Shown: positions 26,658-36,976, counted from the first letter of the stretch. The stretch: 64,000 nt of DNA from Pseudomonas putida (GCF_002025705.1 NZ_CP018846.1:3587501-3651500); one strand, 5' to 3'. Notes: generated by a model not told the origin, from the sequence alone. A program made the numbers and translations.

Positions 26658-27680
26658 TTAGCGGTAATCATTGAACAGGTCCGGGCGCGGCCCGGTGGAT
26701 TCGCGCAGCACGATTCGCGGGGCGACGATGCGCTGTTCGGCGGCATCGCGCCGCGGCGTGGCGATACGTGACAGCAGCAAGGCGGCAGCGCTTTCGCCAA
26801 GCTCGCGAATCGATTGGCCGACCGTGGTCAGCGGCGGGTACACATAGCGGCTCAGCTCGATATCGTCGAAGCCGATCACCGACAGCTCGCCCGGCACGCT
26901 GATGTTGCGCTCGGCAGCGGCGCGCAACACGCCGAAGCCGATCATGTCGTTGCCGGCGAAGATCGCCGTCGGGCGCTCGCCATCGAGCAGCTGCGCGGCG
27001 GCGGCATGGCCGCCCGGGCTGGTGAAGTCGCAATGCAGCACCCTGCCTGCCAGCACCTCGACCTCAGCTTCAGCCATGGCCTGGCGGAAGCCGCGCAGGC
27101 GCAACTGCGTGACACCCGTCTCGGCGGGGCCGCCGATATAGGCGATGTCGCGATGGCCCAGCTCCAGCAGATGGCGGGTCGCCAGGTAGGCACCGTGCTC
27201 ATGGTCGATGCGCACCAGGTCGGCATCGACACCCTCAAGCTCGCGGTCGACGATGACCATCGGCGTGCGCACGCCGGCCAGGCTCTGCAGCAGGTCGGCG
27301 TCCTCGCCCACCGACGCCACCACCAGGCCGTCGATGCGTTTTTCCAGCAGCACGCGCAGGTAGCTGCGCTGCTTTTGCGGGTTATCGTCCGAGTTACAGA
27401 GGATCACGCAATAGCCGTTGCGCTCGCAGGCATCCTCGATGCCCCGGGCCAGTTCGGCGAAGTACGGGTTGATGCTGTTGGGCACCAGCAGGCCGATGGT
27501 GGCCGTGCTGCGCGCCTTCAGCGAGCGCGCCACGGCGCTGGGCACGTAGTCGAGCTCAAGGATGGCCGCCTCGACCTTGAGCCGTACCTGCTCGCTGACC
27601 GGGCGGGTCTTGTTCAGTACATGTGACACCGTGGTGTAGGAAATGCCCGCAAGGGCGGCGACGTCTTTGATGGTTGCCAT
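26658..27680 (-). CDS. rbsR: LacI-family ribose operon repressor
   Basis: A 340-residue repressor. The N-terminal HTH is MATIKDVAALAGISYTTVSH, the hinge is AVARSLKARSTATIGLL, and a periplasmic-binding-like ribose domain follows. The ATG at 27680 is used; an upstream start adds eight unlikely residues. It lies inside the operon between rbsC and rbsK, so its own expression is negatively controlled. The likely target is the 14-bp palindrome at 31244-31257 ahead of rbsB. Confidence 0.94.
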   Translation of the reverse strand: MATIKDVAALAGISYTTVSHVLNKTRPVSEQVRLKVEAAILELDYVPSAVARSLKARSTATIGLLVPNSINPYFAELARGIEDACERNGYCVILCNSDDNPQKQRSYLRVLLEKRIDGLVVASVGEDADLLQSLAGVRTPMVIVDRELEGVDADLVRIDHEHGAYLATRHLLELGHRDIAYIGGPAETGVTQLRLRGFRQAMAEAEVEVLAGRVLHCDFTSPGGHAAAAQLLDGERPTAIFAGNDMIGFGVLRAAAERNISVPGELSVIGFDDIELSRYVYPPLTTVGQSIRELGESAAALLLSRIATPRRDAAEQRIVAPRIVLRESTGPRPDLFNDYR

Positions 27681-27684
27681 GTTG

Positions 27685-28680
27685 TCAGTTCCGCCGGCCT
27701 GCACGCCGGCTGCGATAAGTGTCGAGCACCACGGCGATGACGATCACCGCCCCGGTGATGATGCGTTTGGTAGGTTCCGACGCGCCGATCTGCGCCAGCC
27801 CTGCGGCCAGCACGGAGATGATCAGCACACCGAAGAAGGTGCTGATGACCGAGCCGCGCCCGCCCATCAGGCTGGTGCCGCCGATCACCACGGCGGCGAT
27901 CACCTGCAGCTCCAGGCCGGAGCCGGCATTGGGGTCGGCAGCTTCCAGGCGCGAGATCTGGAACAGCGCGGCCAGGCCGGCGAGCAGCCCCATCAGGGCA
28001 AACACCAGTACCTTGTACGGGCGCGGGTCGATGCCGGCCAGGCGCACGGCCTCTTCGTTGGTGCCGATGCCGATCAGGTAACGGCCGAACACGGTGCGGG
28101 TCAGTACCAGCTGGGCCACCACGATCACCAGCAAGGCGATGATGAAGGCCGGCGAGATACCGAAGGCGACCGGGTTGGAAAACCAGGCGTAGGCGTCGCC
28201 GATATAGGCAGTACGCGAGTCGGTGAACTGGTAGGCCAGGCCGCGGGCCATCTCCAGCACACCCAGCGAGACGATGAACGAAGGGATGCGCCAGGCCACC
28301 GTCACGCCGCCGGTGATACTGCCGGCCAGGGCGGCGACAGCCATGCCGAGCAAGGCTGCGGGCAGCACGCCCCAGCCCCAGCCAAGGATCGCCACGCTGA
28401 CCGTGGATGCCGCCAGGGCCAGCACCGAACCGACCGACAGGTCGATACCGCCGATGATCAGCACGAAGGTCATGCCCACGGCCAGCACCATCAGGTCGGG
28501 GATCTGGTTGGCCAAGGTACTGAAGGTGGCGTACGACCAGAAGTGGCTGCTCAGGAACGAGAACAGCACGATCATCGCCAGCAACGCGCCGGCCAGGCCC
28601 AGGTAGGTGCCCAGGCCGTAGTAGCTACCGCTGCGGCGCACGGGCGCGCCGCTCGGGGTGTCGAGGGGTGTGGTCTTCAT
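27685..28680 (-). CDS. rbsC: ribose ABC transporter permease
   Basis: A 331-residue inner-membrane permease of the BPD_transp_2 group with about eight to ten hydrophobic helices. Characteristic segments are GGIDLSVGSVLAL and the AVVIGGTSLMGGRG loop near the C-terminus, where the ATPase docks. It overlaps the rbsA stop by four bases and lies five bases before rbsR. Confidence 0.95.
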   Translation of the reverse strand: MKTTPLDTPSGAPVRRSGSYYGLGTYLGLAGALLAMIVLFSFLSSHFWSYATFSTLANQIPDLMVLAVGMTFVLIIGGIDLSVGSVLALAASTVSVAILGWGWGVLPAALLGMAVAALAGSITGGVTVAWRIPSFIVSLGVLEMARGLAYQFTDSRTAYIGDAYAWFSNPVAFGISPAFIIALLVIVVAQLVLTRTVFGRYLIGIGTNEEAVRLAGIDPRPYKVLVFALMGLLAGLAALFQISRLEAADPNAGSGLELQVIAAVVIGGTSLMGGRGSVISTFFGVLIISVLAAGLAQIGASEPTKRIITGAVIVIAVVLDTYRSRRAGRRN

Positions 28681-30230
28681 GCATCCATCCTGGGCGCTGC
28701 TTCGTGCAGCAGGGCATCACGTTTTTGATAGCCGGCGAAGGCGGCAGCCAGAAGCTGGTCCTGGCTCCAGTGTTCACGGTCGAAGGTATCGATCAGGCGA
28801 CCGGCAGAGAGCACGGCGATGCGGTCGCAGATCAGCATCAGCTCGCGCAGGTCGCTGGACACCACCACCAGGGCTTTGCCCTGGCGCGCCAGTTCAGCCA
28901 GCAGGCCATAGATGTCGAATTTGGCGCCGACGTCGATGCCGCGGGTGGGCTCGTCGAATAGCAGCACCTGGCAGTCGCGTTCCAGCCAACGGCCGATCAC
29001 CACCTTCTGCTGGTTACCGCCAGACAGCTCGCCAACCACCTGTGCCGGGCTGGCACTGCGGATGCGCATGGCGCTGATCTGGCGTTCGGCCAGGGCCCTT
29101 TCCGCGTCGCTGTCGAGCACCCCAGCACGCGACACTGCAGGCAGATTGCCGAGGGCGATGTTGGCGCTGATCGATTGCGTCAACAGCAGGCCCTCGCCCT
29201 TGCGGTCTTCGGTGATCAGGGCAATACCGGCTTTTACCGCAGCCTTGGGCGAATCGATGGACACCGCTTTGAGTGGCTGACCAATCTCGATGCTGCCGCT
29301 GTCGGCCCGGTCGGCACCGTAGATCAGCCGCAGCAGCTCGGTGCGCCCGGCGCCGATCAGCCCAGAGACGCCGAAGATCTCCCCTGCCCTGACCTGCAGC
29401 GACACATCACGCACCTTGTCGCCGCGGCACAGTTTGTCGACCTTGAGCAACGGCGCACCTATGCTGCGCCGGCCCAGGTCGATATGCTCGCCCAGCTCGC
29501 GCCCGACCATCAGGTTGACCAGTTCGGCGCTGCTGTAACGCTGGATTGGTTCGTCGCACACCAGCTGGCCGTCGCGCAGCACGACGATGCGCTGGGCCAC
29601 GCGCTGCAACTCCTCCAGGCGGTGGGAGATGTAGACGATGGCCACGCCGCGCTGGCGCAGGCGCTCGATCTGGGTGAACAGCAGCTCCACTTCGCGGGCG
29701 GTGAGCATTGCCGTGGGCTCGTCGAAAATCAGCACATGGCAGTCGCCAATCAGGTTGCGGGCGATCTCGACCATCTGCTGGTGGCCAATGCCCAGCTCGC
29801 CGACCGGGGTGTCCGGGTCGATGGCATCCAGGCCGACCTGGGCCATGGCAGCCGTGGCCAGTTGGCGCAGGCGCTTCTGGCTGATCCAGCCGAAGCGGCT
29901 GGGCAGGTTGTCGAGGAACAGGTTTTCCGCCACGGTCAGGGTAGGCAGCAGGTTGAGCTCCTGCATGACCATGCGCACACCGAGGCGCTCGGCCTCGCTG
30001 CGGCTGGCCGGCGCGTAGGCCTGGCCGCAGTAGGTCATGTGCCCGGTGGTGGGTGTTTCCAGGCCACAAATGAGCTTGGACAGGGTGCTCTTGCCCGCGC
30101 CGTTCTCGCCGGTAAGCGCCAGTACTTCACCGGCGCGCAGGGCCAGGCTGACCTCGGCCAGCACTGGCTGGGCGTAGCTTTTGCCCAGCGTGCTGGCGGC
30201 AAGCACCACTTCATTGGCCGAGGCAGACAT
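28677..30230 (-). CDS. rbsA: ribose ABC transporter ATP-binding protein
   Basis: A 517-residue protein with two fused ABC domains. Domain one has Walker A GENGAGKST, signature LGIGHQQMVE and Walker B VLIFDEPTAML. Domain two has a degenerate P-loop (GLIGAGRTELL) with signature LSGGNQQKV and LLFDEPTRGIDVG, as usual in sugar-type transporters. The ATG at 30230 lies eight bases from AGGAG; a GTG at 30236 is too close. Confidence 0.95.
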   Translation of the reverse strand: MSASANEVVLAASTLGKSYAQPVLAEVSLALRAGEVLALTGENGAGKSTLSKLICGLETPTTGHMTYCGQAYAPASRSEAERLGVRMVMQELNLLPTLTVAENLFLDNLPSRFGWISQKRLRQLATAAMAQVGLDAIDPDTPVGELGIGHQQMVEIARNLIGDCHVLIFDEPTAMLTAREVELLFTQIERLRQRGVAIVYISHRLEELQRVAQRIVVLRDGQLVCDEPIQRYSSAELVNLMVGRELGEHIDLGRRSIGAPLLKVDKLCRGDKVRDVSLQVRAGEIFGVSGLIGAGRTELLRLIYGADRADSGSIEIGQPLKAVSIDSPKAAVKAGIALITEDRKGEGLLLTQSISANIALGNLPAVSRAGVLDSDAERALAERQISAMRIRSASPAQVVGELSGGNQQKVVIGRWLERDCQVLLFDEPTRGIDVGAKFDIYGLLAELARQGKALVVVSSDLRELMLICDRIAVLSAGRLIDTFDREHWSQDQLLAAAFAGYQKRDALLHEAAPRMDA

Positions 30231-30250
30231 GGCCACTTCTCCTGCTGGGG

Positions 30251-31207
30251 TCAGGGCTTGGTGATGAGTTCGACCGGGGTCTGGATGACGTTGTCGGCAT
30301 CCACGTCCGGCTTCTCGCCCTTGAGCACTTTCAGCGCTGCCTGGATACCGTACACCGCCTGCTGGCTGGCGGCCTGGTCGAGGGTGGCGAGCACGCGGCC
30401 ATCCTTGAGCATCGGCTTGATGGCATTGATGTTGTCGTAGCCGACCACCTGCACCTGGCCGGCCTTGCCAGCGGCACGCACGGCCGAGACGGCACCCAGG
30501 GCCATGCTGTCGTTACCGGCCAGCAGCGCCTTGAGGTCAGGGTATTCGTTGAGCATGGAGGCGGCGACCGCGTTGCCCTTGTCGATCTCCCAGTTGCCGG
30601 ACTGCACCGAAACGATCTTCATCTTCGCGGCGTCCATTGCATCCTTGAAGCCAGCGGTACGCTGCTGGGCGTTGGTGGTGGTCGGCACGCCCTCGATGAT
30701 GCCGACCTGGTCACCGGCCTTGAGTTTTTCCTTGGCCAGGTAGTCGCCCACCATGCGCGCGCCTTTGCGGTTGTCGGGGCCAACGAAGGGCACGCTGATG
30801 CCCTTGCTCTTGAGCAGCTCAGGGTCCAGGCGGTTGTCGATGTTGATGACGATGACGCCCTGGTCCATGGCCTTCTTCACCGCCGAGACCAGCGCCTTGG
30901 AGTCGGCCGGCGCGATCACCAGGGCCTTGGCGCCCGAGTTGACCATCTGCTCGACGATGCGGATCTGTTCACCGGTATCGGTTTCGTTCTTGATGCCGTT
31001 GGCAACCAGGTCGAAATCGCCAGGGTGGGCTTTCTGGTAGTCCTTGGCGCCGTCTTCCATGGTGCGGAAGAATTCGTTGGCCAGTGACTTCATCACCAGC
31101 GCGACCTTGGGTTTTTCCTCTGCGTGGGCGGCAGACAGCGGCATGGCGAGGGACAGCGAGGAGATGACGGCTAGCGCCAGCAGACGACCGGGGAACGGCA
31201 GCTTCAT
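30251..31207 (-). CDS. rbsB: ribose ABC transporter substrate-binding protein
   Basis: A 318-residue periplasmic protein. The signal peptide ends near LSAAHAEE. It is a type I binding fold of the LacI/RbsB group (KVALVMKSLANEFFRTMEDG, IDNRLDPELLKSKGISVPFVG). It is first gene of the operon rbsB-A-C-R-K-D. A RbsR-type operator lies 37 bp upstream. Confidence 0.95.
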   Translation of the reverse strand: MKLPFPGRLLALAVISSLSLAMPLSAAHAEEKPKVALVMKSLANEFFRTMEDGAKDYQKAHPGDFDLVANGIKNETDTGEQIRIVEQMVNSGAKALVIAPADSKALVSAVKKAMDQGVIVINIDNRLDPELLKSKGISVPFVGPDNRKGARMVGDYLAKEKLKAGDQVGIIEGVPTTTNAQQRTAGFKDAMDAAKMKIVSVQSGNWEIDKGNAVAASMLNEYPDLKALLAGNDSMALGAVSAVRAAGKAGQVQVVGYDNINAIKPMLKDGRVLATLDQAASQQAVYGIQAALKVLKGEKPDVDADNVIQTPVELITKP

Positions 31208-31243
31208 GGGAGATGACTCCGAATCTTGTGTTTTTTATCGGAT

Positions 31244-31257
31244 CGCAAACGTTTGCG
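31244..31257. promoter_or_regulatory. RbsR-type operator upstream of rbsB
   Basis: CGCAAACGTTTGCG is a perfect 14-base palindrome with the central CG typical of LacI-family operators, 37 bp before the rbsB start. It is the best candidate binding site of RbsR. Confidence 0.8.
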
Positions 31258-31265
31258 TTGGGTAA

Positions 31266-32699
<1,434 letters not shown>

Positions 32700-32737
32700 T
32701 TCTGGTATGACTTGGGCTGGTGCGCTGCTTGCATCGG

Positions 32738-32806
32738 CCCTTTCGCGGCTAATGCCGCTCCTGCAGGTGCCACATAACCCTGTGGGAGCGGGCTTGCCCG
32801 CGAAGA
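32738..32806. repeat. pair of short REP elements
   Basis: Two ~33-bp REP-like units (GGCCCTTTCGCGGCTAATGC... and CTGTGGGAGCGGGCTTGCCC...) lie in opposite orientation between ansB and the DUF1654 gene. Confidence 0.75.
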
Positions 32807-32848
32807 ATCCAGCACCGAGCCAGTTGCGAAATATTTTGCCTTGAAATA

Positions 32849-32864
32849 CTGTACGCACATACAG
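32849..32864 (+). promoter_or_regulatory. LexA (SOS) box upstream of the DUF1654 gene
   Basis: CTGT-N8-ACAG, in context TACTGTACGCACATACAG, matches the gammaproteobacterial LexA consensus with both half-sites exact. It is 20 bp before the GTG start at 32885. Confidence 0.75.
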
Positions 32865-32884
32865 CACAACAAGGAATCGCCCCC

Positions 32885-33127
32885 GTGGCCAGCACCGACT
32901 CCGCAACCGCAAGCAGCTACCAACAACTGGGCCTGCGCATCCAGAAGATCATCAACAACCCCCTCGCCCAGCGCAGCCGCGCCGCACTGATCTTCCGCCA
33001 GGAACACGAGTCGCCCGATGACTGGGAAACCCTGCTCGAGGAAATCGCCGAGAACGACAACGTCACCCTCGCCCACCGCGACGATGGCGGTGTGCAGATC
33101 TTCTGGACCGTGCCAAAGGAAGATTGA
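32885..33127 (+). CDS. DUF1654 protein, predicted SOS-regulated
   Basis: An 80-residue acidic protein starting (GTG) MASTDSATASSYQQLGLRIQ, with RAALIFRQEHESPDDWE and GGVQIFWTVPKED, which I recognise as the Pseudomonas DUF1654 family. There is no membrane segment. AAGGA stands about eight bases before the GTG, supporting the start. A LexA box overlaps the promoter region, so induction by DNA damage is predicted. The family is also common on Pseudomonas phages and plasmids. It converges on the HD-domain gene with three bases between stops. Confidence 0.85.
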   Translation: MASTDSATASSYQQLGLRIQKIINNPLAQRSRAALIFRQEHESPDDWETLLEEIAENDNVTLAHRDDGGVQIFWTVPKED

Positions 33128-33130
33128 GGC

Positions 33131-33556
33131 TCAGGCCAGCGCCTGCAGGTAGGCACTGGCCTCGCGGTAACGGGCCAGCCGCGCCAGGTCGGCAGGGCCA
33201 GGGATGGGAATACGCGAGAGATCGCTGTTGTCGGCCAGGTCGGCCAGCTTGACGGTACGCGCCAGCGGGTCGCTGCCCAGGCGCACGACGAAGTCATGGT
33301 AGCTTTCGCCCTGGTGCCGGCTCAGGGCCAGCAAGGCGGCGAGAATTTTCAGGGGAAAGCCCTCTCGGGCCAGATCGGAAACGGTCAGCGTCGTATCTTC
33401 GATCACGTCATGCAGCACTGCGACAATGCGCTGCTCTGGCGTGCTGACCCGCATCATCACCCGCAGCGGGTGGAGGATATAAGCCGCTCCACCCTTGTCG
33501 TATTGCCCTTCATGTGCCCTGGCGGCCACAGCAATGGCCCGCTCCAGCGTAGACAT
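33131..33556 (-). CDS. HD-domain small alarmone hydrolase-like protein
   Basis: A 141-residue HD-superfamily metalloenzyme. The metal-binding residues are seen in HEGQYDKGGAAYILHPLRV and VAVLHDVIEDTTLTV, the order found in the hydrolase half of RelA/SpoT and in small stand-alone (p)ppGpp hydrolases. D in KLADLADNSD completes the site. It should cleave (p)ppGpp or a related nucleotide in the cytosol, a family inference. No synthetase domain is present. Confidence 0.85.
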   Translation of the reverse strand: MSTLERAIAVAARAHEGQYDKGGAAYILHPLRVMMRVSTPEQRIVAVLHDVIEDTTLTVSDLAREGFPLKILAALLALSRHQGESYHDFVVRLGSDPLARTVKLADLADNSDLSRIPIPGPADLARLARYREASAYLQALA

Positions 33557-33619
33557 GAGGCCCTCCCCCGTTTGGCTTGTCTCAGGCCAAGCATAGCCGG
33601 GGAAGACTACAGATAACAG

Positions 33620-34192
33620 TTAGCGCTGCGCACCATGCTGGATGACGATCGAATCGGTACCCAGCTTGGCCATCACCTCAGCCTTGCGCGCGTCGGCTTC
33701 AGCCTTGCTCGGGAACGGCCCCATCAACACTACCGGTTTGCCGTCGCGGTATTCGACCGAGGACGGGATGCCCTTCTCGATAAGGCGTGCGGTCATGTCG
33801 CTCAGCGCGCCCATGTTGGCACCCTGGATCACTTCGACATCCCACCCTTCAGGTGCAGGCTGATCTGCCAACGCTTCGGCGCGACGCTGCAGATCGGCAC
33901 CGCCGCAATATTCACGGATGCGCAGGTTGTTGCCGCCGTCATCGACGATGATTTCGTATTGGCCATCGGTACCTTTGATTGCCACGTAGCTGCGGTAAGC
34001 CTCGTACTGGCCAGCATCGTCCTTGCCGCGGACCTGGCCGCAGATGGTGCCCTTGGTGTCGATCCGCACGTTGCCGAACTTGGCGGTCTTGGGGTTGTGC
34101 AGGTGCTCGGCAACCTGCTTGTGCACACCCTCGACCTCGTTCTCACAGCCCGCCAGGGCCAGCACTGCCAATACCACTGCCAGTTTGCGCAC
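33620..34192 (-). CDS. SPOR-domain lipoprotein
   Basis: A 190-residue lipoprotein starting at a GTG seven bases after GGAGG. Signal MRKLAVVLAVLALAGC gives lipobox LAGC. The middle part (about 20-110) is unassigned. The C-terminal 65 residues (ALSDMTARLIEKGIPSSVEY, VLMGPFPSKAEADARKAEV) form a SPOR-like repeat, which binds glycan strands lacking stem peptides. Location is probably the periplasmic face of a membrane near peptidoglycan. A longer frame to 34258 is not needed. Confidence 0.8.
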   Translation of the reverse strand: MRKLAVVLAVLALAGCENEVEGVHKQVAEHLHNPKTAKFGNVRIDTKGTICGQVRGKDDAGQYEAYRSYVAIKGTDGQYEIIVDDGGNNLRIREYCGGADLQRRAEALADQPAPEGWDVEVIQGANMGALSDMTARLIEKGIPSSVEYRDGKPVVLMGPFPSKAEADARKAEVMAKLGTDSIVIQHGAQR

Positions 34193-34294
34193 GCGTGTAC
34201 CTCCAGATTCGAAGGGGCGGATTCTACCACGGCCACCCAGGGCACCGCCCGCGACCAAAGGTTACACGCTGCTTCGAGGGGCAATTCAGAATGC

Positions 34295-34324
34295 AAAAAG
34301 GGCGACCCTTTCGGATCGCCCTTT
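34295..34324 (-). terminator. intrinsic terminator of the second tRNA-Val
   Basis: The AAAGGGCGATCC/GGGTCGCCCTTTTT-type stem is near-perfect, on the minus strand, 28 bp after the tRNA at 34352. Confidence 0.85.
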
Positions 34325-34351
34325 CTGATGCCCGGAAACCGGGACTTTGTT

Positions 34352-34427
34352 TGGTAGGCACAATTGGACTCGAACCAACGACCCCCACCATGTCAAGGTG
34401 GTGCTCTAACCAACTGAGCTATGTGCC
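34352..34427 (-). tRNA. tRNA-Val (GAC anticodon), copy 2
   Basis: A 76-nt tRNA with acceptor GGCACAT, anticodon loop TTGACAT (GAC), T-loop TTCGAGT and encoded CCA. It is identical to the copy at 34608-34683. Confidence 0.95.
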
Positions 34428-34550
34428 TGTCGTGTGGTGCGCATATTAGTGATCGAATGCGTACCTGTAAAGCGTTTTTTTCAAAAAAATCAAAAACTTT
34501 CAGAAACCTGCGGGCGCCGGCACCGGCCACCTGGAATGCGCCCATAATGC

Positions 34551-34580
34551 AAAAAGGGCGACCCTTGCGGATCGCCCTTT
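34551..34580 (-). terminator. intrinsic terminator of the first tRNA-Val
   Basis: A near-copy of the hairpin at 34295-34324, 28 bp after tRNA copy 1, so each tRNA carries its own terminator. Confidence 0.85.
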
Positions 34581-34607
34581 CTGATGCCCGGAGACCGGGA
34601 CTTTGTT

Positions 34608-34683
34608 TGGTAGGCACAATTGGACTCGAACCAACGACCCCCACCATGTCAAGGTGGTGCTCTAACCAACTGAGCTATGTGCC
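34608..34683 (-). tRNA. tRNA-Val (GAC anticodon), copy 1
   Basis: Same sequence as 34352-34427. The duplicated unit (tRNA plus spacer plus terminator) is about 150 bp with a 256-bp period. Confidence 0.95.
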
Positions 34684-34886
34684 TGTCGTGTGGTGCGCAT
34701 TCTACGCATTCCAAAAACCCTGTCAACACTTTTTTTCGCGCTAACTCACTGAATCTTAAACTGTTTATAGAGAAGGGCCGGCTGGAGGCCAGTAAAGGAT
34801 TTTCAACGGACGACTAGCGGGTGTTTATTATTATTGATAGCATCGGTACATTCGTTAAAAATATAAAACACAGAGGTTCCTGCAGC

Positions 34887-36170
34887 ATGGCTAACACCCC
34901 CTACCCCCAGTCCTACTACGCCGCCTCGGCCAACCCGGTGCCGCCACGTCCGGCGCTGCAGGGTGAGGTGGAAACCGATATCTGCATCATCGGTGCCGGC
35001 TACACCGGCCTGTCCAGCGCGCTGTTCCTGCTGGAAAACGGCTTCAAGGTGAGCATCGTCGAAGCGGCCAAGGTCGGCTTCGGCGCATCGGGCCGCAACG
35101 GTGGCCAGATCGTCAACAGCTACAGCCGCGACATCGACGTCATCGAACGCACCGTCGGCCCCAAGGAAGCACAACTGCTGGGCAAGATGGCCTTCGAAGG
35201 CGGCCGCATCATCCGTGAGCGCGTGGCCAAGTACAACATCCAGTGCGACCTGAAGGACGGCGGCGTGTTCGCCGCGCTGACCTCCAAGCAGATGGGCCAC
35301 CTGGAATCGCAAAAGCGCCTGTGGGAACGCTTCGGCCACACCCAGCTGGAGCTGATGGACCAGAAGCGCATCCGTGAAGTGGTCGCCTGCGACAACTACC
35401 TGGGCGGCATGCTGGACATGAGCGGTGGCCACATCCACCCGCTGAACCTGGCCCTGGGCGAAGCGGCCGCGGTCGAATCGCTGGGCGGCATCATTTATGA
35501 GCAGACCCCGGCCATCCGCATCGAGCGTGGTGCCAACCCGGTGGTGCACACCCCGCAAGGTAAGATCCGCGCCAAGTTCATCATCGTTGCCGGCAACGCC
35601 TACCTGGGCAACCTGGTACCGGAGCTGGCGGCCAAGTCGATGCCATGCGGCACCCAGGTGATCACCACCGAACCGCTGGGCGACGAACTGGCCCGCACCC
35701 TGCTGCCGCAGGACTACTGCGTGGAAGACTGCAACTACCTGCTCGACTACTACCGCCTGACCAGCGACAAGCGCCTGATCTTCGGCGGTGGCGTAGTGTA
35801 CGGTGCGCGCGACCCGGCCAACATCGAAGCGATCATTCGCCCGAAGATGCTCAAGGCCTTCCCGCAGCTGAAGAACGTCAAGATCGACTACGCCTGGACC
35901 GGCAACTTCCTGCTGACCCTGTCGCGTCTGCCACAGGTCGGCCGTATCGGCGACAACATCTACTACTCGCAGGGTTGCTCGGGCCACGGCGTGACCTACA
36001 CCCACCTGGCGGGCAAGGTGCTGGCCGAGGCGCTGCGTGGCCAGGCCGAACGTTTCGACGCCTTCGCCGGCCTGCCGCACTACCCGTTCCCGGGTGGCCA
36101 GATGCTGCGTGTACCGTTCAGCGCCCTGGGCGCCTGGTACTACAGCCTGCGCGATCGCCTGGGCTTCTGA
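34887..36170 (+). CDS. puuB: gamma-glutamylputrescine oxidase (FAD-dependent)
   Basis: A 427-residue DAO-type flavoenzyme. The Rossmann FAD motif is CIIGAGYTGLSSALFLLENG at about 32-52, with GASGRNGGQIVNSYS and the C-terminal YSQGCSGHGVTYTHLAGK. It oxidises gamma-glutamylputrescine (or a related amine) in putrescine catabolism. The ATG at 34887 gives the usual N-terminus MANTPYPQSYYAASAN. P. putida has several PuuB-like paralogues, so the substrate is not certain. It is monocistronic between the tRNA-Val genes and a REP pair. Confidence 0.88.
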   Translation: MANTPYPQSYYAASANPVPPRPALQGEVETDICIIGAGYTGLSSALFLLENGFKVSIVEAAKVGFGASGRNGGQIVNSYSRDIDVIERTVGPKEAQLLGKMAFEGGRIIRERVAKYNIQCDLKDGGVFAALTSKQMGHLESQKRLWERFGHTQLELMDQKRIREVVACDNYLGGMLDMSGGHIHPLNLALGEAAAVESLGGIIYEQTPAIRIERGANPVVHTPQGKIRAKFIIVAGNAYLGNLVPELAAKSMPCGTQVITTEPLGDELARTLLPQDYCVEDCNYLLDYYRLTSDKRLIFGGGVVYGARDPANIEAIIRPKMLKAFPQLKNVKIDYAWTGNFLLTLSRLPQVGRIGDNIYYSQGCSGHGVTYTHLAGKVLAEALRGQAERFDAFAGLPHYPFPGGQMLRVPFSALGAWYYSLRDRLGF

Positions 36171-36183
36171 TGTAAGCAGGCCC

Positions 36184-36275
36184 GACCTCTTCGCGGGCAA
36201 GCCCGCTCCCACAGGGACCGCACAAGGTTCGAAACCAGCGCAGTCCCTGTAGGAGCGGGCTTGCCCGCGATGAGG
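36184..36275. repeat. inverted pair of REP elements
   Basis: Two units (CTCTTCGCGGGCAAGCCCGC... and CTGTAGGAGCGGGCTTGCCC...) form the classical P. putida REP pair between the convergent puuB and C39-like genes. Confidence 0.85.
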
Positions 36276-36289
36276 CGGCGCAGGTAGAA

Positions 36290-36976
36290 CTATTTGTTCA
36301 GGCTGCGCACGGCCTGCTTTGCTGCAACCTCCTGGCCCGCCCGGGCCAGTTCGTCGGCAGCCTGTAGCCAACGCTGGCGGTCCACCTGGGCCGGCAGCTG
36401 GCGCGGCGGCTGCACCAGCACTGCCCAGCTCCCCTCCTTCGCCCACGCCGAGGCAAAGTCGTCGAACGCCATCAGCTGACGCCGATGCATCCCCGAGCGC
36501 AGCAGCACACGCTTCTTGAAGCTGTCATAGCCAATCAGCACCGCATAACGCGGTTCGCTCCACCACGCCGAACCTTCCTCGTAACGCAACAGCACCGGAT
36601 TGCCAGCAGCCACCTGGGCCAGCAAGGCATCCAGTTGCTTGTCCAGCGGGTACACGACCATGCCGTACTCACGCGCCACACGCGGGATGCTGGTTTCCAG
36701 CGCCTCGGCCCCCTTCGGCAGGTTCAGCGGCTTGTCCAGCAACCCCGGGGTAATCGGCGCGCCTTGCTGCGACAATAGCGCGGCCAGGGCCATCGCCCCG
36801 CTGTGGTTGGCATTGCCGCGGTAGAACGGCACGCTGCTGATTTCGACCCGCTGCGGCATGCCCTTGAGGCTGGCAGGTGGTGCGCTGGCACAACCGCCCA
36901 GGGTGGCGGCCACCAGGCAGGCGGCCAACAGCTGACGTGGGACGGTCAACCAGCTCTTGCAGGAATGTTGCTCCAT
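36290..36976 (-). CDS. PA2778-like C39-peptidase-fold lipoprotein, catalytic residues replaced
   Basis: A 228-residue lipoprotein (lipobox LGGC, Cys29). The domain from about 48 to 205 follows the PA2778/C39 cysteine-peptidase pattern: VPFYRG...SGAMALAALL, TSIPRVAREYG, PLDKQLDALLAQVAAGNPVL, YAVLIGYD and LLRSG. In active relatives the first block contains QCGP and the later one WHYAVV; here these positions read HSGA (Ser59) and PRYAVL (Arg144). Both catalytic Cys and His thus appear lost. It may be a pseudo-peptidase with a binding role. A short C-terminal helical part resembles a half TPR. The start was trimmed to the ATG at 36976. Confidence 0.75.
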   Translation of the reverse strand: MEQHSCKSWLTVPRQLLAACLVAATLGGCASAPPASLKGMPQRVEISSVPFYRGNANHSGAMALAALLSQQGAPITPGLLDKPLNLPKGAEALETSIPRVAREYGMVVYPLDKQLDALLAQVAAGNPVLLRYEEGSAWWSEPRYAVLIGYDSFKKRVLLRSGMHRRQLMAFDDFASAWAKEGSWAVLVQPPRQLPAQVDRQRWLQAADELARAGQEVAAKQAVRSLNK

